In this document: positions 5,769 through 13,305 of the stretch, in pieces
How the letters are laid out: the number at the start of each line of letters is the position of its first letter
Position numbering within the stretch: position 1 is the stretch's first letter
Source: JBOHCT01 sp050699055
Lineage (GTDB): Bacteria > Actinomycetota > Actinomycetes > Streptosporangiales > JBOHCT01
Length of the DNA stretch: 23,555 nucleotides
Direction of reading: 5' to 3'
Assembly: GCA_050699055.1 (NCBI GenBank)
Contig: JBOHCT010000041.1
Location: forward strand, 1 to 23,555
Notes under the pieces: generated by a model
The model's database searches: none
What the model was told of the DNA's origin: nothing
What the model saw: only the letters and a program-made list of their open reading frames with translations
Made by a program: the position numbers and the translations under genes

Positions 5769-7094
5769 CAGGCGTATATCGTCCTCGTCGTCGCGGTCGC
5801 GCTCGCGGCGCTGGCCCGGGCCGCGACCGTTGAGGTGCCCTGGCTGACCGTCGGCGCGCTCGCGCTCGTCTTCTGGATGGCGGAGTCCTGGTCTACCCAG
5901 CTCAGGACGACCCGGGTCACGGTGTCCATCAGCTGCGCCGCTTCCCTCGCGGCTGCGGTGCTGGTGGGTCCCGTGGGCGCGGCCCTCGTCGCGGCGACAG
6001 GGGTGGCGACCCTGCACCCGGGCGGCTGGGCCCCGATCAAGCGCGCCTTCAACGGCGCGCAGTTCGCCCTCGCGGGATACGCCGGCGGAATGGCCTACAT
6101 CCTGGCCGGCGGCACGCGCGGCCCGCTGACGACAGGTGACCTCCCGCTCGCACTCGGCGCGTTCGCCGCCGCGATGGTGGCCGGTTGGCTGGTGAACACC
6201 GGTCTCGTCGCCGTGGTGGTCAAGCTGGCCGAAGGCGGTCGCGCTCGGGCGATCGGCACCGCGGTTGCCAACGGCGCGCTGTCCTATCTCGGTTATGCGG
6301 TGTTCGGACTGCTCATCGCCGCCCTGTGGGGGCTGATCGGCGCCTTCGCCGCGCTGCTGGTACTGCTGCCTGTCGCCGTCGCGCGGTGGGCGTTCAGCCA
6401 GCGCGACGCCGAGCAGGAGGCGTACGACCGGACGATCGCGGCGCTCAGTCAGGCGGTCGAGACCAAGGACTACTACACGCGCGGCCACGGCGACAGGGTG
6501 GGACGGGCGGTCGTGATGATCGCCCGCAAGCTCGGCATGTCCGAGGAGCGGGTGGCGGCGCTGCACTACGCCGGCATGCTGCACGACGTCGGCAAGCTCG
6601 GCGTCCCTACCAAGGTGCTGCAGAAGGACGGACCGCTGTCCGAGGAGGAGTTCGCCGCCATCCAGCTGCACCCGATGCGCGGTCTCGAGGTCGTCCGCGA
6701 GATCGACTTCCTCGACGAGGCTCGCGCGGGCATCATGCACCACCACGAACGCATCGACGGTACCGGCTACCCCATGGGGCTCTCGGGCGACGCGATCCCA
6801 GAGTTCGCCCGTGTCATCGGGGTAGCCGACGCGTTCGACTCGATGACCTCGACGCGCTCGTACCGTTCGGCGCGTACGGTCGAGGAAGCGATCGGCGAGC
6901 TGCGTCGGTTCGCGGGTAAGCAGTTCGACAGCACGATGGTCGGCGCCCTCGTCAGGGCCGTCGCGGAACAGGGCTGGAAGACCCATCAGGTGCGGCCGGG
7001 CGCGGCGGAAGCTGTCCTCCCACTTCCTTCGCACGACCACGACGACCCGAGCACGCCGCTGCGGGTGGCCGAAGGAGGGCGACCGCGTCGGTGA
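5715..7094 (+). CDS. Membrane-anchored HD-GYP phosphohydrolase (putative c-di-GMP phosphodiesterase)
   Basis: A 459-aa protein. HD-GYP domains hydrolyse cyclic di-GMP or related nucleotides using a bi- or trinuclear metal site. Residues about 20-235 are hydrophobic, with roughly six to eight membrane segments (YIVLVVAVALAALARA, SISCAASLAAAVLVG, YLGYAVFGLLIAALWG) and no recognisable ligand domain. The HD-GYP domain follows: RGHGDRVGR near residue 256, AGMLHDVGKLGVP near 292, HPMRGLEVV, then the complete signature HHERIDGTGYP near 342-352 and ARVIGVADAFDSMTSTRSYR. All expected ligands are present, so activity is likely. GTG 5715 is the first usable start after an in-frame stop; no good Shine-Dalgarno is visible, so the start is uncertain. 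The next gene overlaps by GTGA. Confidence 0.85.
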   Translation: MPNARSRCPAARGLPRAAQAYIVLVVAVALAALARAATVEVPWLTVGALALVFWMAESWSTQLRTTRVTVSISCAASLAAAVLVGPVGAALVAATGVATLHPGGWAPIKRAFNGAQFALAGYAGGMAYILAGGTRGPLTTGDLPLALGAFAAAMVAGWLVNTGLVAVVVKLAEGGRARAIGTAVANGALSYLGYAVFGLLIAALWGLIGAFAALLVLLPVAVARWAFSQRDAEQEAYDRTIAALSQAVETKDYYTRGHGDRVGRAVVMIARKLGMSEERVAALHYAGMLHDVGKLGVPTKVLQKDGPLSEEEFAAIQLHPMRGLEVVREIDFLDEARAGIMHHHERIDGTGYPMGLSGDAIPEFARVIGVADAFDSMTSTRSYRSARTVEEAIGELRRFAGKQFDSTMVGALVRAVAEQGWKTHQVRPGAAEAVLPLPSHDHDDPSTPLRVAEGGRPRR

Positions 7095-8476
7095 GCGTCG
7101 AGGCCCGCCGCGGACCGACCGCGACCAGCTCCGGTCACGCACTCCTGATCGTCATCGCGGGACTGCTCGTGGTGGCGGCGGTCGCCGAGGTCGCCGCCCG
7201 CGGGCTCGTCCAGCCGCGCGTCGCGCTCGCCTTCGGCGGCCTGATCGTGATCGGCGAGGTCGCGCGCATCAACCTGCCGGGCGGAAGGGAGAGCGCCCCG
7301 CTCGGGACGGCCGCGGCGCTGTCGTACGCGCTGCTCCTCGCGGTCGGTCACGCTCCCGCGTCGCACGGTGCGCTGCAGGTTGTGACGGTGACCGCGACGG
7401 GCGTCGTGATCGGCGCCCTACCCCATGTCGCCGTCGCGCGTGCGCCGCGCTTCGACGAGATGGCCCGGCGCGTGTTGCACATCGCGCTCGCGGCTGGCCT
7501 GCTACGGCCCTTCATGTCAGGGCTGCCACCCCTGGTGGGCCATGTGGTTCTGCTCCTCACCATCCTGATCGCCGTAGTCGTCGTCGCCGCGCTTTTCGAC
7601 CTCCTGCTCGCCACGGTCGTCCGCGCCGGCGGGCTGCGCCTGCGTTTCCGTACGGCGGCGGTCGATGAGCTGCGCGCCCAGGGGCCGCTCGCGGTGGCCG
7701 TCGGTGCGACCGGCCTGCTGATCGCGCTCGCCGTCCATGCCATGGGCCTCGTGGCGCTGGCGATCTTCATCCTCCCACTGCTCGTCACCCAGATCGCCTT
7801 CCGCCGCTACGCCGGGGTCCGGGCCACCTATCTGCAGACCATCCGTGCGCTGTCGCGCGTCACCGAGGTGGGCGGGTACGTCGAGAGCGGTCACTCCCGA
7901 CGCGTGACCCAGCTGGCGGTGGGCCTGAGCCGGCGCCTCGGCATGAGCGAGTCGGAGCAGCTGCAGCTGGAGTACGCCGCCCTCATGCACGACATCGGTC
8001 AGCTGTCCCTCACCGAACCGATTCCCGGCGCCGGCGCGACAGTGCTCGCCGCGCCGGAGGCGCAGCGACGGATCGCTCAGCTCGGGGCGGAGGTGATCGA
8101 GGAAACGGGGGTCCTCGACCGGGTGGCTGAGGTGGTGCGCCGCCAGGTCGACCCGTACCGGGGAGACGACGGTGCGGAGGACGGCTCGCTCCCCCTCGGG
8201 AGCCGCGTCATCAGGGTCGCGAACGCCTATGACGATCTTGTGGGCAGCTCGTCCGACCCCGATCGCCAAGCGGCCGCACTCGAACGGCTGCGCCTGGCCA
8301 CCGCGCGGGACTACGACCCCCGTGTAGTGGAGGCCCTGACCCGGCTCATCGAGCGAGGTACGCGTCCCGGCTTAGGCGGGCTCGAACCTCGCATGATCCG
8401 TTCCCGCGGTCGACAAGCGCGGTATTTTCCGCCACCAGACCTCAAACCGGGATCTTGGGCTCCGGCGGCGACCTGA
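7091..8476 (+). CDS. Membrane-anchored degenerate HD-GYP protein
   Basis: A 461-aa protein with the same plan as its upstream neighbour: about 230 residues of hydrophobic segments (ALLIVIAGLLVVAAVAEVAA, VVLLLTILIAVVVVAALFD, AVAVGATGLLIALAVHAMGL), then an HD domain. The first His (ESGHSRRVTQ, near 267) and the HD dyad (ALMHDIGQLS, near 299-300) remain, but the HP motif and the HHxxxDGxGYP signature are replaced by REVDPYRG-like sequence (actual: VRRQVDPYRGDDGAEDG). VIRVANAYDDL preserves the late helix. Metal binding should be incomplete, so it is probably inactive or altered and may regulate the first protein. The GTG start overlaps the upstream stop (GTGA), implying coupled translation and perhaps a hetero-oligomer. 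It likely arose by tandem duplication. Confidence 0.8.
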   Translation: MSVEARRGPTATSSGHALLIVIAGLLVVAAVAEVAARGLVQPRVALAFGGLIVIGEVARINLPGGRESAPLGTAAALSYALLLAVGHAPASHGALQVVTVTATGVVIGALPHVAVARAPRFDEMARRVLHIALAAGLLRPFMSGLPPLVGHVVLLLTILIAVVVVAALFDLLLATVVRAGGLRLRFRTAAVDELRAQGPLAVAVGATGLLIALAVHAMGLVALAIFILPLLVTQIAFRRYAGVRATYLQTIRALSRVTEVGGYVESGHSRRVTQLAVGLSRRLGMSESEQLQLEYAALMHDIGQLSLTEPIPGAGATVLAAPEAQRRIAQLGAEVIEETGVLDRVAEVVRRQVDPYRGDDGAEDGSLPLGSRVIRVANAYDDLVGSSSDPDRQAAALERLRLATARDYDPRVVEALTRLIERGTRPGLGGLEPRMIRSRGRQARYFPPPDLKPGSWAPAAT

Positions 8477-8506
8477 GAACCTGGTGGGACGACTCGGCGG
8501 ACACGC

Positions 8507-8512
8507 TAGGGT
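8507..8512 (+). promoter_or_regulatory. accC: Putative -10 of a leaderless accC promoter
   Basis: TAGGGT at 8507-8512 ends 6 nt before GTG 8519. No Shine-Dalgarno precedes this start. The sequence TAGGGTCG plus a short spacer is nearly the same as that before bioD. Confidence 0.5.
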
Positions 8513-8518
8513 CGGCCT

Positions 8519-9859
8519 GTGTTCGAGTCCGTCCTGGTCGCCAACCGCGGGGAGATCGCCCGGCGGGTGATCCGGTCCACTCAACGCCTCGGTGTCAAGG
8601 CCGTGGCGGTCTATTCCGAGGCCGACGCCGAGCTTCCGTACGTCCGGGAGGCGGACGAGGCTGTGCCGATCGGCCCCGCCGCGCCCGCGCAGAGCTACCT
8701 GGACGTCTCGGCCCTGATCGAGGCCGCGCAGCGGACGGGTGTGGAAGCGGTTCACCCGGGCTACGGGTTCCTCGCGGAGAGCGCGGCGTTCGCCAGGCGG
8801 GTCATTGACGAGGGGCTGGCCTGGGTCGGGCCGTCCCCCGAGGCCATCGAGGCGATGGGCGACAAGATCAGGGCCCGCAACCTGATGGAGTCCGCGGGAA
8901 TTCCCGTCTCCGCGGGCACCCGCGAGCCGGTCACCGACGTCGAGGCGGCGGTCGCCGCGGCGGGACGGGTCGGTTACCCCCTGATGGTCAAGGCGTCCGC
9001 GGGCGGCGGCGGCATCGGCATGGGAGTCGCCCACGACGACGACGGCCTGCGCAAGGCCTTCGAGACCGCGCGGACGCGGGCGGAGCGGTTCTTCGGCGAC
9101 CCGGCGATCCTGCTCGAGCGTTACGTCGAGCGCGCCCGTCACGTCGAGGTGCAGATCCTCGGCGGTACCGACGGTAACGTCCTCGCCCTGGGCGAACGCG
9201 ACTGCTCTGTCCAGCGCCGCCACCAGAAGGTGGCCGAGGAGACCCCCTCGCCCGGCGTCACGCCCGCGTTGCGCTCGCGCATGCTCGAGGCGGCCGTACG
9301 CGCCGGGGAAGCCGTGGCGTACCGCGGGGCCGGGACGGTCGAGTGCCTGGTCGACCCCGCGGCGCAGGAGTTCGTCTTCTGCGAGATGAACACCCGCCTG
9401 CAGGTCGAACATCCCATCACCGAGCTCGTTACCGGCATCGACCTCGTCGAGCAGCAGCTGCGTGTCGCGGCCGGCGAGGAGGTGTCGTTCGACCCCGCCC
9501 CGCCGCGCGGCCACGCTCTCGAGCTGCGCGTCTACGCGGAGGACCCGAAGCGCTTCCTGCCGAGCCCAGGCGCGATCACCGCCTGGGAGGAGCCCGCTGG
9601 CGAGGGGGTGCGGGTCGACGCCGGCTACGCGGTCGGCACGACTATCACGCCGTACTATGACCCGCTTCTCGCCAAGCTGTGCGTGTGGGGCGAGGATCGC
9701 CCGGCGGCGCTGCGGCGCGCCCGCGAGGCCGTGGCCGGGTTCCGGGTCGAGGGGCCCAAGACCAACCTGGCGTTCTTCGCCGAGCTGCTCGACGACCCGA
9801 GGTTCGTGGACGGCGCGTACGACACGGGCATCATCGACCGCATGCGCGCGGGCGCGTAA
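8519..9859 (+). CDS. accC: Biotin carboxylase subunit (acyl-CoA carboxylase, AccC type)
   Basis: A 446-aa stand-alone biotin carboxylase. It uses ATP and bicarbonate to carboxylate biotin on a carrier protein in the cytosol. Domains in order: the N-terminal BC fold starts FESVLVANRGEIARRVIRST, followed by HPGYGFLAE, the ATP-grasp region with KASAGGGGIGMGV, ERYVERARHVEVQILGG, GERDCSVQRRHQKV, the catalytic EMNTRLQVEHPITE and the C-terminal ELRVYAEDP region. The length matches bacterial AccC, with no fused carrier domain. The start GTG 8519 begins right at the conserved N-terminus. A small biotin carrier gene follows 86 nt later and is its likely partner, although no carboxyltransferase subunit is encoded here, so the acyl-CoA substrate is unknown. 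Confidence 0.93.
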   Translation: MFESVLVANRGEIARRVIRSTQRLGVKAVAVYSEADAELPYVREADEAVPIGPAAPAQSYLDVSALIEAAQRTGVEAVHPGYGFLAESAAFARRVIDEGLAWVGPSPEAIEAMGDKIRARNLMESAGIPVSAGTREPVTDVEAAVAAAGRVGYPLMVKASAGGGGIGMGVAHDDDGLRKAFETARTRAERFFGDPAILLERYVERARHVEVQILGGTDGNVLALGERDCSVQRRHQKVAEETPSPGVTPALRSRMLEAAVRAGEAVAYRGAGTVECLVDPAAQEFVFCEMNTRLQVEHPITELVTGIDLVEQQLRVAAGEEVSFDPAPPRGHALELRVYAEDPKRFLPSPGAITAWEEPAGEGVRVDAGYAVGTTITPYYDPLLAKLCVWGEDRPAALRRAREAVAGFRVEGPKTNLAFFAELLDDPRFVDGAYDTGIIDRMRAGA

Positions 9860-9945
9860 CAGGTCCGCCACGTGCGCGTGGTTGGATTACTTGAGGCCTG
9901 CGGGCCGACGCCTGCGAGGTTCACGAACAACGGAGAGGAGCCGCG

Positions 9946-10158
9946 GTGGCGGAGGTCTGCGCGGAGATGGTGGCCAACGTCTGGAAGGTCGTCATCGGCG
10001 AGGGCGATCACGTGGACGACGGCGACACGCTCGTCATCCTGGAGTCGATGAAGATGGAGATCCCTGTCCTGGCCGAGGAGGCGGGGACAGTCGCCCAGCT
10101 CAAGGTCGCCGAGGGTGATGTCGTCCAGGAGGGTGACATCATCGCCGTCATCGAGTAG
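9946..10158 (+). CDS. Small biotin/lipoyl carrier protein (TB7.3-like)
   Basis: A 70-aa protein consisting of a single biotinyl domain. The biotinylation motif is ESMKM, with the acceptor Lys36. The end (AEGDVVQEGDIIAVIE) is the usual second half of the fold. It closely resembles the remembered M. tuberculosis biotinylated protein TB7.3 (Rv3221c), which lies near sigH-rshA and pdtaS-whiB1, so this is probably the positional orthologue. GTG 9946 is well supported by GGAGAGGAG just upstream. It follows accC and is its likely carrier partner. Its 3' end overlaps the convergent BsaP-like gene by 11 bp. A full BCCP would have a longer N-terminal part, which is absent. Confidence 0.9.
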   Translation: MAEVCAEMVANVWKVVIGEGDHVDDGDTLVILESMKMEIPVLAEEAGTVAQLKVAEGDVVQEGDIIAVIE

Positions 10159-10393
10159 GCGGCTGCTCTTCCGCGCCCACGCGCGTGCCGTGCACGACGC
10201 ACCGCGCGGACCAGCCGCTCGGGGTCACCTGTACGACCATCCGTCGGCGGCACACCGGGCAGAACCGGGGTGGCTCGAACTGGCGGGCCGCGCGGCAGCG
10301 GGCATGGCGATCGGCATCACGACCGGCATCGGCAGCGCCGGCGAGCGGCTCGCCGCAGCGGTCGCAGTACCGGTCGCAGTCGGGGCCCTCCAC
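10148..10393 (-). CDS. bsaP: BsaP-like zinc/iron-binding biotin synthase auxiliary protein
   Basis: An 81-aa, cysteine-rich protein. The first part has CDRYCDRCGEPL, the middle HARCRAARQFEPPRF, then CPVCRRRMVVQVTPSGWSAR and CVVHG. The segment EPPRFCPVC plus RRMVVQV, then GW and RC, is the pattern I recall for BsaP, the small protein encoded next to bioB in mycobacteria (Rv1590) that supports biotin synthase, probably through its iron-sulfur clusters. The GTG at 10393 follows the GNAT stop by 2 nt, so translation is coupled. Here bioB is in the same direction but three genes upstream. The identification rests on memory of the family. A plain zinc-ribbon protein is the alternative. Confidence 0.6.
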   Translation of the reverse strand: MEGPDCDRYCDRCGEPLAGAADAGRDADRHARCRAARQFEPPRFCPVCRRRMVVQVTPSGWSARCVVHGTRVGAEEQPPTR

Positions 10394-10395
10394 AC

Positions 10396-10905
10396 TCAGT
10401 CGCCTTTCTCCAGCGAGTAGACGAGGAGGTCGGTCCCTGGGACGGGCGACCAGTCGAGCTGGGGTGTGCGCCGGAAGCCGAGGCGTTCGTACAGTCGGTG
10501 GGCTGCCCGCATCTCCAGCTTGGTCGACAGGCGTACGGTCCGGGCGCCGGATGCCCACGCGCGGTCGAGGCAGGCCCGGACGAGGGCCTGGCCGACGCCG
10601 CGTCCCCGTGCCGACCGCGCGACCGCGAGCATCCGGAACCCGGCCTCGCCCGGCCCGGCCACCTCGGCGTACGGGGTGCCGCCGACGCAGAACGTCACGG
10701 TCCCTGCGAGCGCGTCGCCGTCGCGGACGACCAACAGGTCGCATGACCCCGCACGGCCCGCCGCGTCGCGCAGCTCCGTGAGGTACGGCGAGTCCGGGGC
10801 GGAGAAGCCCTCCTCGACGTACACGCGGGCGGTGAGGTCCCCGATCGCCGCGTACTCAGCCGGCTCGGCGAGTCGGACCATGATGTCGGCGGCCGGGCGG
10901 GTCAT
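10396..10905 (-). CDS. GNAT-family N-acetyltransferase
   Basis: A 169-aa GCN5-related acetyltransferase using acetyl-CoA. Motif A is clear: FRMLAVARSARGRGVGQALV contains the R/QxxGxG/A pyrophosphate loop. Motif B is present as RLYERLGFRRTP. The N-terminal segment (VRLAEPAEYAAIGDLTARVY) is the usual first strand and helix. Start and stop are coupled to the neighbours: ATG 10905 overlaps the HAD stop (ATGA), and bsaP begins 2 nt after its stop. The substrate is not predictable. Its position in a run of tightly packed genes that ends in a bsaP-like gene makes a link to biotin or cofactor metabolism possible, but this is only guilt by association. Confidence 0.85.
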   Translation of the reverse strand: MTRPAADIMVRLAEPAEYAAIGDLTARVYVEEGFSAPDSPYLTELRDAAGRAGSCDLLVVRDGDALAGTVTFCVGGTPYAEVAGPGEAGFRMLAVARSARGRGVGQALVRACLDRAWASGARTVRLSTKLEMRAAHRLYERLGFRRTPQLDWSPVPGTDLLVYSLEKGD

Positions 10906-11627
10906 GGCCCGAGCAGTCGGGGGACGATGTCGAGTCCACGACGGCGGGCCGCGGCGCCCTCCGCCGGCAGGACGAAGGCACGCATGCCGAGCCAGGCGGC
11001 GCCCCCGTCGCTCGCCGGCGTGTCGCCCACCATGAGGGTGCGGTGCGGATGGACGCCGAGCGCGGCGCAGGCGTGCCTGAACACCTTGGGATCGGGTTTG
11101 CTCGCCCCCAGCTCGTACGACAGAGCGAACGCGTCCACGTAGTCACGGAGGCCGTAGTGCTCGAACGTCGGCCGGATGTCCCACGCGATGTCGCTGACCA
11201 CACCCACCGGCATCCCCCGCTCCCGCAGCGCCGCGAGGACCGGCCGCGTGTCGTCGTACGGTATCCAGCAGCGCGGCGAGGCCATGAGGTCGTACATCGT
11301 GTCGGCGAGCGGGACCAACTCGTCGACGGCCTTGATCCAGGCGAGCCCGGCAGCGCGGTGGTTGGCGGCGGACAGGTCGCGACCCTCCTGCGCCCGCGCG
11401 ACCTCCGGGCGCGTCCAGGCCGCGTCGAGCGCGGCCACCAGCCGGGCAAGAGTGGCGTCGTCGTACGTGACATCCTCCGCCGCGGCCGCCATCCGCAGCC
11501 AGACGGCGTCGTCGACGATGTGGAACAGCGTGTTCGAGAAGTCGAGGAGGACTGCCTCGATCGGCTGTGGCTCGACGTCAGGGTCGGTGCGGTAGAGGCC
11601 GAGGGGCCGGGTGCCCGCGATCCGCAT
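10902..11627 (-). CDS. HAD-superfamily hydrolase
   Basis: A 241-aa HAD protein. Motif I is LLDFSNTLF: the nucleophile Asp is present, but the +2 Asp that serves as acid/base in HAD phosphatases is Ser. Motif II is GVVSDIAWD, motif III has GASKPDPKVF (Lys) and motif IV is VGDTPASDGGAAWLG. The C1 cap lies between motifs I and II. The altered motif I suggests a non-phosphatase activity (haloacid-dehalogenase-like) or a slow phosphatase. ATG 11627 lies 4 nt after the ThDP enzyme stop, and the stop overlaps the GNAT start, so ilvG-like, HAD, GNAT and bsaP form one tight operon. The frame extends upstream into the ThDP gene, but ATG 11627 is the natural N-terminus. Confidence 0.85.
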   Translation of the reverse strand: MRIAGTRPLGLYRTDPDVEPQPIEAVLLDFSNTLFHIVDDAVWLRMAAAAEDVTYDDATLARLVAALDAAWTRPEVARAQEGRDLSAANHRAAGLAWIKAVDELVPLADTMYDLMASPRCWIPYDDTRPVLAALRERGMPVGVVSDIAWDIRPTFEHYGLRDYVDAFALSYELGASKPDPKVFRHACAALGVHPHRTLMVGDTPASDGGAAWLGMRAFVLPAEGAAARRRGLDIVPRLLGP

Positions 11628-11631
11628 CCGG

Positions 11632-13281
11632 TCAGATCCCTGTCGTGGAGCGTGGGTATGCGGCCTCGGGGTCGGTGGCGATGTTGACGAGGTAGGGCGC
11701 CCCCGCGTTGAACGCCCTGCGCAGCGCGCGCCCGATCTCGCCGGGCTTGGTGACCAGCTCGCCCTCGGCGCCGAGAGCGCGTGCGACCTCGTCGTAGCGC
11801 GTCCCCTGCTGCAGGTCGGCCGCGACGTCGTAGCCGTACAGGAACCGCATGGGGTGCTTCTCGAGCCCCCAGGCTCCGTTGTTGCCGCAGACGATGACGA
11901 CGGGCAGCCGGTGGCGGACGAGCGTGTCGACGTCCATGAGGGACATGCCCGCGGCGCCGTCGCCGAGCAGCAGCACGACCTGCGACTGGGGGTGGGCGAG
12001 CCGCGCGGCGGCGGCGTAGCCGAGGCCGGTGCCGAGGCAGCCGTACGGGCCGGGATCGAGCCAGTGGCCGGGACGCTTGGGTTCCACCCATCGGCCGGCG
12101 AACGACACGAAGTCACCGCCGTCGCCCACGATCACGGCGTCGTCGTCGAGGAGACGGAGCAGCTCGCCGTAGATCCGGCCCGGGTGGATCGGGTCGGCGT
12201 CGCTGCGCAGCAGCTCCACGTCGGCGTCCGCGCGCGCGTGGGCGGAGTCATGCAGCTCGTCGAGCCACTCGTCGTACCCGCGGGTGGGGTGCTTGGCGTG
12301 GGCAGCGACGAGCCCGCCGAGGACGAGCGACAGATCGCCGGCGGCGCTGCCGTCCAGGTCAACGTGCGTGGCGACCTGGTCCGGGGCATCGACGAGGTGC
12401 GCGACACGGGCCTTCGGGGTGTCTCCCTGCCCGCCGAACTCCCCGAAGCCGAGCCGGAAGTCGAGCGGCGCGCCGACCACGATGACGAGGTCGGCCCTGC
12501 CGAACGCGGCGGAGCGGGCCGGCGTGACCAGCAGCTCATGGCCGGAGGGCAGGACGCCCCGGCCCATGCCGTTGGCCACGACGGGTACGCGGAGTTCCTC
12601 GACCGCGCGGCGTGCGGCCTCCTCCGCGCCGTCTGTCCAAACGTCCGAGCCGAGGACGACGACGGGGCGCTCGGCGTCGGCGAGCAGGGCGCCGACGCCG
12701 GCCAGCGCCGCCGGAGCCGGCTCCTCGCGTACCTGCTGCCCCGGCGGCGGAAGCTCCGCCTCGGCCCGGCTGTAGAGCTGGTCCATCGGGACATCGAGGA
12801 AGACCGGTCCGCGGTGCGGATTCTCCGCCACGCGAAGCGCGTCGTCGACCCCGGACACGATGTCGCCGACCGCGGGGATCGTGCCGGCGTGTTTGGTGAT
12901 GGGGGCGACGAGCGGGGGATGGTCGATCTCCTGGAGGCTGCCGGTGCCCCACCTGTGTGTGGGCGCGCGGCCGCCGACGACCAGCAGCGGCGAGCCGTTG
13001 AAGTGGGCGGTCGCGATCGCGCTCACGCCGTTGGTCACGCCGGGGCCCGCGGTGAGCGCGGCGAGTCCGGGGCGGCGGGTGAGCTTCGCCATGGCCTCCG
13101 CGGCGAACACCGCCGTCTGCTCGTGGCGCACGTCGACGAGCCGCATCGGCGGGTCGGCGTGGACGGCGCCGTCGTAGAGGGGAAAGACATGCGCGCCCGA
13201 CAGGGTAAACATCGCGTCGACGCCGTGCTCGCGAGCGACGGCGACGGCGAGGTTGCCTCCGTGACCCTCGACTCGGCCCAT
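11632..13281 (-). CDS. ThDP-dependent enzyme, acetolactate-synthase-like (IlvG/Rv1820 type)
   Basis: A 549-aa protein with the three-domain ThDP decarboxylase fold. The cofactor-activating Glu is Glu54 in RHEQTAVFAAEAMA. The central domain has VVVLGSDVWTDGAEE. The C-terminal PP domain has GDGAAGMSLMDVDTLVRHRL ending in NN (GDG-x(n)-NN). The sequences HRWGTGSLQEID and WGLEKHPMRFLYGY agree with remembered M. tuberculosis Rv1820 (IlvG), annotated as an acetolactate synthase of uncertain physiology; 2-hydroxyacyl-CoA lyase is the other related family. A perfect palindrome GGCCCATGGGCC spans the ATG start. TACGGT 7 nt before it suggests a leaderless promoter. It sits 24 nt after bioB and starts the HAD-GNAT-bsaP operon. 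Confidence 0.85.
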   Translation of the reverse strand: MGRVEGHGGNLAVAVAREHGVDAMFTLSGAHVFPLYDGAVHADPPMRLVDVRHEQTAVFAAEAMAKLTRRPGLAALTAGPGVTNGVSAIATAHFNGSPLLVVGGRAPTHRWGTGSLQEIDHPPLVAPITKHAGTIPAVGDIVSGVDDALRVAENPHRGPVFLDVPMDQLYSRAEAELPPPGQQVREEPAPAALAGVGALLADAERPVVVLGSDVWTDGAEEAARRAVEELRVPVVANGMGRGVLPSGHELLVTPARSAAFGRADLVIVVGAPLDFRLGFGEFGGQGDTPKARVAHLVDAPDQVATHVDLDGSAAGDLSLVLGGLVAAHAKHPTRGYDEWLDELHDSAHARADADVELLRSDADPIHPGRIYGELLRLLDDDAVIVGDGGDFVSFAGRWVEPKRPGHWLDPGPYGCLGTGLGYAAAARLAHPQSQVVLLLGDGAAGMSLMDVDTLVRHRLPVVIVCGNNGAWGLEKHPMRFLYGYDVAADLQQGTRYDEVARALGAEGELVTKPGEIGRALRRAFNAGAPYLVNIATDPEAAYPRSTTGI

Positions 13282-13288
13282 GGGCCTG

Positions 13289-13294
13289 ACCGTA
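13289..13294 (-). promoter_or_regulatory. Putative -10 of a leaderless promoter for the IlvG-like gene
   Basis: TACGGT on the minus strand ends 7 nt before ATG 13281, within the short gap after bioB. No Shine-Dalgarno is visible. Read-through from bioB is also expected. Confidence 0.35.
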
Positions 13295-13305
13295 CCCGGT
13301 GCCGC

